A stretch of 64,000 nucleotides of DNA from Flagellimonas taeanensis (GCF_003584105.1 NZ_QXFO01000023.1:57665-121664); one strand, 5' to 3'; counted from the first letter of the stretch, positions 16,193-25,437 are shown. Made by a program: numbers and translations. The notes: a model not told the origin generated them from the sequence alone.

Positions 16193-16641
16193 AGATAGCG
16201 CTCTGGATACTCATTTTTTTGGGAACCTTCAGTTTTATGGAGTTTATGGCGTGGTTCACCCATAAATATGTGATGCATGGCTTTTTATGGAGCTTGCATA
16301 AAGACCACCACAAAAAGGACCACGATTCATGGTTCGAGCGCAACGATGCCTTTTTTCTCTTCTATGCAGCAGTGAGCATGACCTTGTTCTACTTGGGCAG
16401 TACCACTTCGTTCTGGTATGGATGGCCATTGGGATTTGGCATCTTGGCCTATGGTATCGCTTATTTCATGGTGCACGATATCTTTATCCACCAACGGTTC
16501 AAATTCCTCAGGAATGCCAATAATTGGTACGCGAGGGGGGTGAGAAGGGCACACAAGATGCACCACAAGCACTTGGGCAAGGAAGATGGGGAATGTTTTG
16601 GGATGCTGGTGGTCCCCTTCAAATACTTTAAGAAGCAATAG
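16189..16641 (+). CDS. crtZ: beta-carotene hydroxylase
   Basis: The 150-residue membrane diiron hydroxylase converts beta-carotene to zeaxanthin. The histidine boxes of the fatty acid hydroxylase superfamily are visible as HKYVMHGFLWSLHKDHHKKDH (about 25-45), HDIFIHQRF (about 98-106) and RRAHKMHHKHLGKEDGE (about 118-134), between hydrophobic spans at 3-20, 55-72 and 78-95. It ends the carotenoid operon. A lycopene cyclase, needed to make its substrate, is not in this window. Its stop lies one base from the stop of the convergent thioredoxin-like gene, with no terminator hairpin between them. Confidence 0.94.
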   Translation: MKIALWILIFLGTFSFMEFMAWFTHKYVMHGFLWSLHKDHHKKDHDSWFERNDAFFLFYAAVSMTLFYLGSTTSFWYGWPLGFGILAYGIAYFMVHDIFIHQRFKFLRNANNWYARGVRRAHKMHHKHLGKEDGECFGMLVVPFKYFKKQ

Positions 16642-16642
16642 T

Positions 16643-17209
16643 TTACTCTGCGATAAGCTCGTCCAACAGCATACGGGTCCGTTCGGAATTCCAGTTGGCG
16701 GCCCCCTTTTCATCTACCACGATTTTTCCCGATTTGCTGATGATGTAGGTAGCTGGAATAGTGTTGCTGGTCAATTCTTGTGGTGCTTCAGACTCCTGAA
16801 AGTAAACAGGCAGTGCATATCCCTTTTTCTCCAAAAACGCTTCCACCTTGGCCTTTTCGTCATTGGCCACAAAGGCAAAGACCACCTTGTCCTTATAATC
16901 CCCGTACAGCTCCACAAAAACTGGCAACTCGGCCACGCATGGAGGGCACCAGGTCGCCCACACGTTCACAACTACCACTTTCCCTTTCGTGGATTGAAAA
17001 TCGGTTCGCTTGCCTTCAAGGTCCACCAAGTTCCAATGGTAATCTTCGAGTGTGATTCGCTCATCATCCTCTACCACATCGGCACTTAGGGTGGCCGCAA
17101 TCACTTTATTGACCCATACCCGAAGATGAAACCCGACAGGGGTAAAGAGGATGAGCAATAGGACCAATATCCATATCACATTGCTGATCTGTTCCTTGGA
17201 AAGCTTCAT
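16643..17209 (-). CDS. TlpA-like membrane-anchored thioredoxin with CPPC motif
   Basis: The 188-residue protein has an N-terminal membrane anchor (about 8-26) and a periplasmic thioredoxin fold from about 55. The active site is C88-P-P-C91 within NVWATWCPPCVAELP, and the cis-Pro region is IPATYIISKSGKIV. It is probably a periplasmic disulfide reductase or oxidoreductase. An upstream TTG start at 17227 would overlap the previous gene by 11 bases; the ATG at 17209 leaves a 7-base gap and begins MKLSKEQISN, like the paralogue's MKISKKTVLN, so it is preferred. It is the second gene of a tandem pair that arose by duplication: both end RxLLDELIAE or RRLDELIAE. Confidence 0.9.
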   Translation of the reverse strand: MKLSKEQISNVIWILVLLLILFTPVGFHLRVWVNKVIAATLSADVVEDDERITLEDYHWNLVDLEGKRTDFQSTKGKVVVVNVWATWCPPCVAELPVFVELYGDYKDKVVFAFVANDEKAKVEAFLEKKGYALPVYFQESEAPQELTSNTIPATYIISKSGKIVVDEKGAANWNSERTRMLLDELIAE

Positions 17210-17216
17210 TCTAGGG

Positions 17217-17777
17217 CTATTCCGCAATCAATTCATCAAGCCGCCTATACACCTTGTTGGTACTCCAATCCGAGATTCCCTTTTCATGGACAACAATGTT
17301 CCCTGACTTGTCAATCAAATAAGAAGAAGGAACCTCACTTGGATCTATGGGCATCTTGTCCCCAATGATCAAGTAGGTCACTGGAAAGGTAAACCCGTGT
17401 TTTTCCATAAACTCTTCCACGGGGGGTCTGTTCTCATTGGTGATAATATAAAAGTCCATTTTGCCCTTGTACTTGTCATAAAGTTCCTGAACACTGGCAA
17501 GCTCAGCTTCCGAAGGAAGTTTCCACGAAGCCCATAAATTGATGAAGACCACTTTGCCCTTCGACTTTTCAAAATTGAAAAAGTTCCAATCTGCATCCTT
17601 CAATCTCCAATCGTAATCGGTAATCTGTTTCCTTGCCTCTTTTTCGATGAAAGACGGTGAAAAAGAAAACACCCTATTGAGTAAAATTTTGCCATAATGG
17701 CCCATTGGGGTAACAAAAAAAGAGAGCACAACAAGAATCAAAATAATGTTGAGAACGGTCTTTTTACTGATCTTCAT
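17217..17777 (-). CDS. TlpA-like thioredoxin-fold paralogue lacking the CxxC
   Basis: The 186-residue membrane-anchored protein (span about 8-25) aligns along its whole length with the next gene. However, the active-site segment reads NLWASWKLPSEAELAS, so both redox cysteines are replaced (K86-L-P-S89), while the surrounding Trp and Glu are kept. The cis-Pro region (VPSSYLIDKSGNIV) is intact. It cannot do thiol-disulfide exchange at this site and may act as a binding or chaperone partner for the CPPC protein. The reading frame is undamaged, so this is not simple decay. It is first in the pair and probably co-transcribed. Confidence 0.88.
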   Translation of the reverse strand: MKISKKTVLNIILILVVLSFFVTPMGHYGKILLNRVFSFSPSFIEKEARKQITDYDWRLKDADWNFFNFEKSKGKVVFINLWASWKLPSEAELASVQELYDKYKGKMDFYIITNENRPPVEEFMEKHGFTFPVTYLIIGDKMPIDPSEVPSSYLIDKSGNIVVHEKGISDWSTNKVYRRLDELIAE

Positions 17778-17796
17778 TTACTTAGGATATAAAATT

Positions 17797-17831
17797 AAAA
17801 CTCCTGATACTTCGGCAATATCAGGAGTTTT
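17797..17831 (-). terminator. intrinsic terminator after aconitase
   Basis: AAAACTCCTGATA pairs with TATCAGGAGTTTT around a nine-base loop (17810-17818). On the minus strand a TTTTAATTTT tract follows. It lies 23 bases past the aconitase stop, so it separates aconitase from the thioredoxin pair. Confidence 0.85.
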
Positions 17832-17853
17832 CTTGAATTATCTTGAAAAAGAA

Positions 17854-20124
17854 TTAAGCATTCTCTTTTTTGATCAAGTTGAGTGCCGACCCTTCATGGA
17901 ACCACTTGATCTGCGCATCATTGTAGGAATGGTTTGCCATGATGGTGTCCTTACTTCCATCTGCATGCACCACTTCAATGGTCAACGGCTTGTCCGGAGC
18001 GAATTGGTCAATGTCCAAGAAATTGAAGGTATCATCTTCTTGGATCAGATCATAATCACTTTCCTTTGCAAAGGTCAAGGCCAACATTCCTTGTTTTTTC
18101 AGGTTGGTCTCGTGGATCCTGGCAAAGGATTTCACCAATACGGCAGCAACGCCCAAGTGTCTCGGCTGCATGGCCGCATGCTCTCTGGAGGACCCTTCCC
18201 CGTAGTTGTGGTCTCCCACGACCAAGGTCTTGATCCCTGCCTTTTTGTACGCACGCTGGGTATCGGGAACTCCGCCGTATTCGCCTGTCAATTGGTTCTT
18301 GACAAAATTGGTCTTTTTGTTGAATGCGTTGACCGCACCGATAAGGGTATTGTTGGCGATATTGTCCAAATGCCCCCTGAAACGCAACCATGGTCCGGCC
18401 ATGGAAATGTGGTCAGTGGTACATTTGCCAAAGGCCTTGATCAACAGTTTCATACCCTTGAGACTTGCAGGGGTGATGGGCTCAAAAGGATCCAAAAGCT
18501 GCAAACGCTCTGAATCTGGGGCCACAATGACTTCCACACTGCTTCCATCTTCCTTAGGGGCGATATAACCCGCATCTTCCACGGCAAAGCCCTCTGGAGG
18601 AAGTTCATATCCTCTTGGTTCGTCCAGCATCACCTCTTCCCCATCCTCATTGATCAACTTGTCGGTCACCGGGTTGAAATCCAATCTACCGGCAATGGCA
18701 ATGGCCGTGACCAGTTCAGGTGAGCCCACAAAGGCCAAGGTATTGGGGTTTCCATCGGCTCTTTTCGCAAAGTTCCTGTTGAAAGAGTGCACAATGGTAT
18801 TTCGGGGTCCATCCGCAGCTTTATCACCGTAACGGTCCCACATCCCAATACAAGGTCCGCAGGCATTGGCAAATACGGTAGCACCTATATTATTGAATGT
18901 ATCGATGAACCCGTCACGCTCAATGGTAAAACGTACTTGTTCTGAACCGGGCGTAATGGTGAACTGGGATTTGGTCTTCAAATTCTTGTCGGCCACTTGC
19001 TTGGCCAAAGAGGCCGCCCTTGAAATGTCCTCGTAGGAAGAGTTGGTACAAGATCCTATCAATCCAACTTCAACGTTCAATGGCCAATCGTTCGCCTTCG
19101 CAGCTTCGCCCATTTTGGAAATGGGAGTGGCCAAATCTGGCGTAAAAGGACCGTTCAAGTGGGGTTCCAAAGTGTTGAGATCAATCTCAATGACTTGGTC
19201 AAAATAGCTTTCAGGGTTGGCATACACCTCAGGGTCTGCGGTCAAATGTTGTTTTACCGCTAAAGCGGCATCGGCAACATCGGCACGGTTCGTGGCCCTT
19301 AGGTAACGGTCCATGGATTCGTCATATCCAAAGGTGGAAGTGGTAGCGCCCACTTCGGCACCCATATTACAAATGGTACCTTTCCCTGTACATGACATAG
19401 AAGTGGCCCCTTCTCCAAAATATTCAATGATGGCCCCTGTTCCTCCCTTAACGGTAAGGATATCGGCCACTTTCAAGATTACATCCTTAGGTGCGGTCCA
19501 ACCGGAAAGTTTACCGGTCAACTTGACACCGATGAGTTTAGGGAATTTCAATTCCCAAGCCATACCTGACATCACATCCACGGCATCTGCCCCTCCTACA
19601 CCTATGGCCACCATTCCAAGACCACCTGCGTTAACAGTGTGGGAATCGGTCCCGATCATCATCCCTCCCGGGAATGCGTAATTTTCCAAGACCACTTGGT
19701 GAATGATCCCTGCACCGGGTTTCCAAAATCCAATCCCATATTTGTTCGATACGGACTCCAAGAAATCAAAAACCTCGTTACTGGTCTGGTTGGCCCTTTT
19801 CAAATCGGCCTCGGCTCCTACTTTCGCCTGGATCAAGTGATCGCAGTGTACGGTGGTGGGCACGGCAACTTTAGGCTTACCAGCATGCATGAACTGCAAT
19901 AATGCCATTTGAGCGGTTGCATCCTGACAGGCAACCCTGTCCGGTGCAAAATCAACATAATCCTTCCCTCTGATAAATTCTTTGGTGGGTGTCCCGTCCC
20001 ATAAATGCGAATACAATATTTTCTCAGATAGGGTCAAAGGTTTTCCAACCAATTCACGGGCCTTTTCCACGCGTTCCCCCATGGAAGCGTAGACGCCCTT
20101 AATCATATCAATATCAAATGCCAT
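17854..20124 (-). CDS. acn: aconitate hydratase (mitochondrial-type)
   Basis: The 756-residue TCA-cycle enzyme interconverts citrate and isocitrate using a 4Fe-4S cluster. Cluster ligands are visible in [12 protein letters not shown] (around 360) and [13 protein letters not shown] (around 423). The swivel domain carries [20 protein letters not shown] (around 645). The length and the start [15 protein letters not shown] match the mitochondrial/Bacteroidetes type of about 755 residues rather than the 890-residue AcnA. It appears to be transcribed alone: a 102-base region with a 9-bp inverted repeat precedes it and a strong terminator follows. Confidence 0.96.
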   Translation of the reverse strand: MAFDIDMIKGVYASMGERVEKARELVGKPLTLSEKILYSHLWDGTPTKEFIRGKDYVDFAPDRVACQDATAQMALLQFMHAGKPKVAVPTTVHCDHLIQAKVGAEADLKRANQTSNEVFDFLESVSNKYGIGFWKPGAGIIHQVVLENYAFPGGMMIGTDSHTVNAGGLGMVAIGVGGADAVDVMSGMAWELKFPKLIGVKLTGKLSGWTAPKDVILKVADILTVKGGTGAIIEYFGEGATSMSCTGKGTICNMGAEVGATTSTFGYDESMDRYLRATNRADVADAALAVKQHLTADPEVYANPESYFDQVIEIDLNTLEPHLNGPFTPDLATPISKMGEAAKANDWPLNVEVGLIGSCTNSSYEDISRAASLAKQVADKNLKTKSQFTITPGSEQVRFTIERDGFIDTFNNIGATVFANACGPCIGMWDRYGDKAADGPRNTIVHSFNRNFAKRADGNPNTLAFVGSPELVTAIAIAGRLDFNPVTDKLINEDGEEVMLDEPRGYELPPEGFAVEDAGYIAPKEDGSSVEVIVAPDSERLQLLDPFEPITPASLKGMKLLIKAFGKCTTDHISMAGPWLRFRGHLDNIANNTLIGAVNAFNKKTNFVKNQLTGEYGGVPDTQRAYKKAGIKTLVVGDHNYGEGSSREHAAMQPRHLGVAAVLVKSFARIHETNLKKQGMLALTFAKESDYDLIQEDDTFNFLDIDQFAPDKPLTIEVVHADGSKDTIMANHSYNDAQIKWFHEGSALNLIKKENA

Positions 20125-20144
20125 TATACAATCGATTTTTAAGA

Positions 20145-20172
20145 TTTTAGTAATTTGGTAAATTTACTAAAA
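20145..20172. promoter_or_regulatory. inverted repeat in the aconitase promoter region
   Basis: TTTTAGTAA (20145-20153) and TTACTAAAA (20164-20172) form a perfect 9-bp inverted repeat with a 10-base spacer, 21 bp upstream of the aconitase ATG. It could be an operator for a dimeric regulator or simply AT-rich promoter DNA. Confidence 0.4.
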
Positions 20173-20226
20173 TACAGGGTATTTCGGAATTAGAATCGAC
20201 CTAAATAAATAGTGAAGATTTGATAT

Positions 20227-21180
20227 CTATAACAATTCCGAGATTATTTTCTCCTCAGAAATGCCTTCAGCCTCTGCCTTGTAGTTTTTTAGGATCCTAT
20301 GACGGAGGATTCCCGTGGACACGGCCTTGATGTCCTCAATGTCCGGTGAAAACTTCCCATGGATGGCCGCATGGGCCTTTGCCGCCAACACCAAGTTCTG
20401 TGATGCTCTTGGCCCTGCTCCCCAATCCACATAATTGTTGACGAAATCCAATGAACCTTCCTGACCGGGCCTGGTCCTGTTGACCAACCTCACAGCATAG
20501 TCCACCACATTGTCGGGTATGGGAATGCGCCTGATCAAATGCTGGACAGCGATAATCTCATCCGCATCAAAAAGGGTGTTCAGTTGGACCTCCACATCCG
20601 TTGTGGTGGATTTGACCACTTGGATCTCTTCTTCAATAGAAGGATATTTCAACTCAATGGCAAACATGAACCGGTCCAATTGTGCCTCTGGCAAGGGATA
20701 GGTCCCTTCCTGTTCGATGGGGTTTTGCGTGGCCAACACAAAGTATGGCCTGTTGAGCTTATATTGTTTTCCAGCGATGGTGACGGCCCTTTCCTGCATG
20801 GCCTCCAAAAGAGCGGCCTGGGTCTTAGGTGGGGTCCTGTTGATCTCATCGGCCAAGATGATGTTCCCAAAAACAGGTCCCATGATGAACTTGAAGTTTC
20901 GGTTTTGGTCCAATACCTCGCTTCCCAATATATCACTGGGCATGAGGTCGGGGGTAAATTGTATCCGTTTGAAGTCCAATCCCAAGGTTTGGGCAATGGT
21001 GTTGACCATTAAGGTCTTTGCCAAGCCCGGAACACCGATCAACAAGGAGTGCCCCCCGGTATAAATGGACAATAGTATCTGCTCAATCACCTTGTCCTGG
21101 CCCACAATGACCTTGGCAATCTCTTTTTTTAGGTCCTGGTGCTTTTTTACGAGATTTTCAACCGCAACTACGTCAGACAT
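20227..21180 (-). CDS. moxR: MoxR-family AAA+ ATPase
   Basis: The 317-residue protein has Walker A GVPGLAKT (about 54-61), Walker B IILADEINR (about 113-121), the sensor ALATQNPIEQEGTYPLPEAQLDRF stretch (about 154-178) and a C-terminal lid domain. MoxR ATPases act as chaperones for metal insertion or complex maturation, usually with VWA/DUF58 partners, which are not in this window. It follows the SurA-like gene by four bases, so here it may serve envelope protein quality control. Confidence 0.93.
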   Translation of the reverse strand: MSDVVAVENLVKKHQDLKKEIAKVIVGQDKVIEQILLSIYTGGHSLLIGVPGLAKTLMVNTIAQTLGLDFKRIQFTPDLMPSDILGSEVLDQNRNFKFIMGPVFGNIILADEINRTPPKTQAALLEAMQERAVTIAGKQYKLNRPYFVLATQNPIEQEGTYPLPEAQLDRFMFAIELKYPSIEEEIQVVKSTTTDVEVQLNTLFDADEIIAVQHLIRRIPIPDNVVDYAVRLVNRTRPGQEGSLDFVNNYVDWGAGPRASQNLVLAAKAHAAIHGKFSPDIEDIKAVSTGILRHRILKNYKAEAEGISEEKIISELL

Positions 21181-21184
21181 TCAC

Positions 21185-22591
21185 CTACTCCTTTACCCAG
21201 TTGTTTGCAAAATCGCAACCCTTATTGTCCACATTCACATGGATGTAGGTGTCTTCAATATGCTCGTCCATCCATTTTTTGATGGCCTTCAATTGTTTTT
21301 CCCTTAGGGCCAGTTCCTGTATTTTGATGTAATCTTTTGCAAAATCCGCCTTGTGTTCATCATATCGGTTGGAAATCTTCATGATCTTGAACTTTGGAGC
21401 CCCGCCCCTTGGGTCATCTTCTCGGACCGGTCTGGAGATTTCCTCATCCTTTAGGTTACGGACCTGGTTATAGAGCGTGGGATCCATTTTGGTGAGCTCG
21501 AAACGGGAGTCAAAATTGATCGGGTTACGTAGCAGTCCCCCATCAAACTTGGTCTCTTTCTCATCCGAAAAGTTCAGTGCGGCATCGGCAAAAGAGTATT
21601 TACCATCCAAAATATGCTGCCGGATGGTATCCAATTCCTGGACCGCCTTGTCAATAGAACTCTGCGGAATCTCTGGAATCATGAGGATATGACGAATATC
21701 CCTTTCCTGGCCCCTAACCTTTTCCACATAAATGATATGGTACCCGAAAGTACTCTCAAAGGGTTCAGATATCTCGCCTTCGCGAAGGCTAAAGGCCACA
21801 TCCTTGAATTCCTTGACAAATTGGGTCTCTTTGGTCATAGTGTACAACCCTCCCCTGGATTTGGATCCTGGATCTTGAGAATACAAAATCGCCTTGACAT
21901 TGAAGCTGGCATCATTCTCCAGAACATCCTGTCTAATCTGCTTCAACTGGTTGATGACCTTTTGTTTTTCTTCCTCTGGTGCCTCAGGCTGTTTCACAAT
22001 CTGTGCAATTTCCAACTCGGCTCCAAAAACCGGTCTTTCATCTTCCGGAATCTTATTGAAAAACTGGCGAACCTCTTCAGGGGTCACCTCGATTTTCTCC
22101 ACGATACTGCTCTGCATCTTTTCGGAAAGCATACGAAGCTTGTTGATCTCGAACAGTTCAGTACGGAAACTTTCCACATCTGGTTTCTTGTAGAACTTCA
22201 ATACCTTTTCCATAGAGCCGACTTGGGCCACCAATTGCTGGATCTGTCTATCACTCTGGGCATTCACCTGTTCGTCAGAGACGAGCAAACTGTCCTGTAC
22301 CGCTTGGTGGGCATACAACCTGTCCTCCATAAGTTTCCCTAAAAGCCCACAACGGGTAATGTCTTCCGTGGAGGCTCCTTGGCTTTTAAGGTCGATCAGT
22401 GTCTTGTCAATATCCGACTCCAAGATCACATAGTCACCGATCACTGCGGCAATCCCGTCCAGTTTTATCCTATTGCCGGAACTCGTCGTATCAGGTTCCA
22501 CCCTTAGGGCCTCGTCATTTTCCTGAGCGTTCGCAAAACCGAACAGTGCAAGGAATGCAATGGTGAAAAGTGTTTTGTTATTCTTTGTCAT
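21185..22591 (-). CDS. SurA-like periplasmic peptidylprolyl isomerase/chaperone
   Basis: The 468-residue exported protein has a signal peptide (start MTKNNKTLF, ending FANAQ at about 22). A SurA N-terminal helical domain follows (IAAVIGDYVILESDI...). Two parvulin rotamase domains come next at about 195-290 (ending FGYHIIYVEKVRG) and about 295-400. It should assist folding of outer-membrane proteins. The in-frame start 11 codons upstream has no signal character and is rejected. The chosen ATG has GAGG just upstream and overlaps the end of the preceding PPIase gene by 14 bases, indicating coupling. Confidence 0.92.
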   Translation of the reverse strand: MTKNNKTLFTIAFLALFGFANAQENDEALRVEPDTTSSGNRIKLDGIAAVIGDYVILESDIDKTLIDLKSQGASTEDITRCGLLGKLMEDRLYAHQAVQDSLLVSDEQVNAQSDRQIQQLVAQVGSMEKVLKFYKKPDVESFRTELFEINKLRMLSEKMQSSIVEKIEVTPEEVRQFFNKIPEDERPVFGAELEIAQIVKQPEAPEEEKQKVINQLKQIRQDVLENDASFNVKAILYSQDPGSKSRGGLYTMTKETQFVKEFKDVAFSLREGEISEPFESTFGYHIIYVEKVRGQERDIRHILMIPEIPQSSIDKAVQELDTIRQHILDGKYSFADAALNFSDEKETKFDGGLLRNPINFDSRFELTKMDPTLYNQVRNLKDEEISRPVREDDPRGGAPKFKIMKISNRYDEHKADFAKDYIKIQELALREKQLKAIKKWMDEHIEDTYIHVNVDNKGCDFANNWVKE

Positions 22592-23456
22592 AAACCTCAA
22601 ATTCTTTCTTCTTAATGGCTTCATCTATAATTTCGGTTTCCAGTTTTTTTACATAATTCAACCGTCTGCGGTTGAGGATCAATTGCCTGATGTCCGGCTC
22701 CACATATTCAAATGGTGCCGTGTCATTGACTTCCAGTATGTTATTGATCACTCCCAAATATACCCCTAAGGAATCTTGCAACTCAAAAAATTGTGATTTT
22801 TTTAAGTGCGAGGCCTCGTTCATGGGTGTAAGTGGTGGAATTTCCTCTATGACCCTGGAGGCGCTTACCCAAACAGAATCGTTGAAATGTATTTTCTTAA
22901 ATTGTACGGCTATGGAATCCAAGTACCTTTTGTCCTCGTCCTTCCAGGACCTGATCTTGGCCTTGACCCCATCCTTGTCCAAAAATTGGGCCGGCATGCC
23001 CACAAAGCGCAACTGCACCAACTTTTCGTTCAGTTTGAAGTTTTCCTTTTCCTGTTCGTAGTACTGCTGCAATTGGCTTTTGGTCACCGCTGTGTCCTGG
23101 GCCTGTAACACCAAGGCTTCAATGTAGGCCCTGGTATAGAGATCGGCGCGGTAATCGGACACCAATCGGTCAAATTCGGCCAGTTTCTCTTCGGGAAGGT
23201 TGATCTTGGACTTGGTCAAGAACAACTGCTTGGAGGCCCAATTGTTGATATAATTGGTCACGAACAAAGTGCTGTCCTGTTTGGACATATCATCCGGGAT
23301 AAGCGTGGATATGTCCTCTTTATATAGGTAGGTGTCCCCCACCCTTGCCAAGGGCTCTTTCTCCTCCTCATTATTGAACAAGGAATCGCAGGAAGTGAAC
23401 AACAGTGCAAAAGCTGCACAAAGCAAGAACAGGTTGTTTTTTTGGAGCATAAGCAT
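22578..23456 (-). CDS. parvulin-related envelope lipoprotein (SurA/PrsA-like)
   Basis: The 292-residue lipoprotein has signal FLLCAAFALLFTSC with Cys at about 22. A SurA/PrsA-like helical body follows (VGDTYLYKEDISTLIP, then LVQLRFVG and later segments), but I see no clear rotamase core, so it may be a chaperone only. The open frame runs further upstream, but that part is antisense to the divergent promoter region and has no signal sequence; ATG at 23456 or the one at 23450 is the real start. It is the first gene of a three-gene operon with the SurA-like protein and MoxR. Confidence 0.85.
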   Translation of the reverse strand: MLMLQKNNLFLLCAAFALLFTSCDSLFNNEEEKEPLARVGDTYLYKEDISTLIPDDMSKQDSTLFVTNYINNWASKQLFLTKSKINLPEEKLAEFDRLVSDYRADLYTRAYIEALVLQAQDTAVTKSQLQQYYEQEKENFKLNEKLVQLRFVGMPAQFLDKDGVKAKIRSWKDEDKRYLDSIAVQFKKIHFNDSVWVSASRVIEEIPPLTPMNEASHLKKSQFFELQDSLGVYLGVINNILEVNDTAPFEYVEPDIRQLILNRRRLNYVKKLETEIIDEAIKKKEFEVYDKE

Positions 23457-23571
23457 TTCGCAAAAATAACAATTACACGATCCCTTACAAGCAGGTTCCT
23501 TTCTCATTAACAGATTTTTAGTAGGCAGTGCCAACAAAGAAATTGCTACATTAGTGCAAAACCAAACAAAA

Positions 23572-24024
23572 ATGAAGTACAGCAACGAAATTGTCGTTGA
23601 CCTTCCCAGGGACGAATTCATCAGAAAAATGGACGCCCCCGAGAACATGAAACATTGGCAACGGGGCCTTATAGCCTATGAACAATTGTCCCAAAAACCC
23701 GGACAGGAAGGTTCCCGGATGAGCCTGAGTTACCAAATGGGCAAGCGTGAGATGGTAATGGTCGAAACCATCATCAAACGTAACCTTCCCGAAGAAATGC
23801 ACACCACCTATGACGCCAAGGGCGTACACAACATCCAAAAAAATTATTTCAGGGAAGAAGACGGAAAGACCCGATGGATCTCGGAATCCGAATTCCAATT
23901 TTCAGGTTTCGGGATGAAGCTTATGGGATTCCTGATGCCAGGCGCATTCAAAAAACAATCCTTGAAATATATGGAAGACTTTAAGAACTTTGCAGAAAAT
24001 GGAATATCCGTACTGGACCAATAA
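23572..24024 (+). CDS. SRPBCC-fold protein
   Basis: The 150-residue cytoplasmic protein has the START/Bet v 1-like layout: strand KYSNEIVVDLPRDEFIRKM, AxENMKHWQRGL loop, central strands (RMSLSYQMGKREMVMVETI), and a long C-terminal helix KQSLKYMEDFKNFAE. Such proteins bind hydrophobic ligands or act in polyketide or stress functions; no catalytic residue can be named. An upstream GTG at 23554 is rejected in favour of ATG at 23572 after an A-rich leader. It is followed after seven bases by a small gene. Confidence 0.8.
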   Translation: MKYSNEIVVDLPRDEFIRKMDAPENMKHWQRGLIAYEQLSQKPGQEGSRMSLSYQMGKREMVMVETIIKRNLPEEMHTTYDAKGVHNIQKNYFREEDGKTRWISESEFQFSGFGMKLMGFLMPGAFKKQSLKYMEDFKNFAENGISVLDQ

Positions 24025-24031
24025 CAAGGAA

Positions 24032-24289
24032 ATGGAAAAAATTTTGGACCGAAAAATAAAGATGATCTGGGACTTTAGGGGGCCCGGCGCAGCAAGGACT
24101 GCAGAACACTACAGAAAACACCTGGAAGAATTCGTTACCGTGGAGGAGCTGAAATACGACCTCAGCGGAGTGGAACATTTTGGGCCCACCCATAGCATTG
24201 CCTTTTTGGTGGTGGCGGAGTTTGAACTGAAGGAAGTGAAGGATATCCTGAAGCCTCATCGGGGCCAGATTTATTCGGGCGAACTGTAA
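24032..24289 (+). CDS. small protein of unknown function
   Basis: The 85-residue protein starts at MEKILDRK after an AAGGAA ribosome binding site. The sequence IWDFRGPGAARTAEHYRKHLEEF, then an acidic stretch and FGPTHSIAFLVVAEFELKEVKDIL, suggests an alpha/beta fold with conserved-looking His and Arg, but I do not recognise it. It lies between the SRPBCC gene (7 bases) and the serine hydrolase gene (4 bases) and is probably co-transcribed with both. Confidence 0.7.
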   Translation: MEKILDRKIKMIWDFRGPGAARTAEHYRKHLEEFVTVEELKYDLSGVEHFGPTHSIAFLVVAEFELKEVKDILKPHRGQIYSGEL

Positions 24290-24293
24290 AACG

Positions 24294-25433
24294 ATGCACA
24301 TGTGGACCAGATGCATGCTTTTTGGGTTGATGACCCTTGGGACCTCCTGTTCGGAAACCGGGACCATCAAACCGTTGGAAAAGGCACTTGCTTCGGAGAA
24401 TCCGTACATCAGGCAGGTGATGGCAAATCTCGGGGCACACGAGGTCCAAATCCGTTTTACACAAATCAACCGAAGGAACGATAGTATTTTTTTCACGGAC
24501 CATGATTTTCAGGTAAACGCTGAAAATTATTTCTATCCGGCCAGCACGGTCAAGTTTCCCGCTGCCGTGGCCACTTTGGAAAAACTCAACGAAGTGGATT
24601 CGTTGGACATGCACACCCGGTTCTATATCGAGGGAGATTCGGTGGAAACCACTTTTGCCAAAGCCATTTCCGAAATATTTGCCGTATCGGACAATGCCGC
24701 AAACAACAGGTTGATCGAGTTTTTGGGACAGGATGACCTCAACCAACGCATGCGCAGAAGGGGCGTGGAACCCATCCGTATAGCGCACAGACTGTCCGCC
24801 CCCAATGCGGACGATGTGACCACCGCACCTTTGGTGATCTATCTGAACGATTCCACAACCGCCGTGAGCAAACCCATCATCAATACTTCCGCCAAGCCTT
24901 TGGAATTGAATGGCATCAAAAAGGGAAAAGGGTTTTATGCCGATGATGAACTGTTGACGGAACCTTTTGATTTTTCGCTAAAAAACCACTATCCCATACA
25001 AGCGCAACATGCCCTGCTCCAACGGATCATTTTTCCCGAGGCATTTCCCGAGGAACAGCGTTTCAACCTAAGTATGGAACAGCGTGATTTTTTATTGGAA
25101 GCCATGCACACCCTTCCTCCAAAATTGGGGTACGATCCAGAGGAGTTTTATGACAGCTATGTCAAATTCTTCCTATTTGGTGATTCCACGGACCCTATGC
25201 CGGAACACATCAAAATTTACAATAAGGTGGGGTATGCCTATGGCACACTGACGGATTGCGCCTATATCCAAGATACCTTGAACAACGTTGATTTTATGGT
25301 CACGGCGACCATTCTGGTGAACAGCGACGGTATTTTCAATGATGATGCCTACGACTATGACGAGGTGGGCATCCCTTTTTTGGCCCAATTGGGCAGGGAA
25401 TTGTATGACTATGAGCTAAAACGGAAACGTTGA
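24294..25433 (+). CDS. class A beta-lactamase-related serine hydrolase lipoprotein
   Basis: The 379-residue lipoprotein (Cys19 in TLGTSC) has the penicillin-recognising fold. The SxxK motif is S84-T-V-K87 in YPASTVKFPAAV, the SDN motif is S132-D-N134, and a late KVG replaces KTG. The class A glutamate region (ExxLN) is not obvious, so hydrolysis of peptidoglycan-like or peptide substrates is at least as likely as antibiotic resistance. It is anchored in the envelope. It is convergent with rimO, with only four bases between stops. Confidence 0.85.
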   Translation: MHMWTRCMLFGLMTLGTSCSETGTIKPLEKALASENPYIRQVMANLGAHEVQIRFTQINRRNDSIFFTDHDFQVNAENYFYPASTVKFPAAVATLEKLNEVDSLDMHTRFYIEGDSVETTFAKAISEIFAVSDNAANNRLIEFLGQDDLNQRMRRRGVEPIRIAHRLSAPNADDVTTAPLVIYLNDSTTAVSKPIINTSAKPLELNGIKKGKGFYADDELLTEPFDFSLKNHYPIQAQHALLQRIIFPEAFPEEQRFNLSMEQRDFLLEAMHTLPPKLGYDPEEFYDSYVKFFLFGDSTDPMPEHIKIYNKVGYAYGTLTDCAYIQDTLNNVDFMVTATILVNSDGIFNDDAYDYDEVGIPFLAQLGRELYDYELKRKR

Positions 25434-25437
25434 AATT

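Noticed and set aside
16641..16643. Shared terminator between crtZ and the thioredoxin-like gene
   Set aside because: The stops are one base apart and no hairpin with a T-run was found nearby.
23457..23648. 64-residue N-terminal extension of the parvulin-related lipoprotein
   Set aside because: It lies antisense to the promoter and start of the SRPBCC gene, and would bury the lipoprotein signal.
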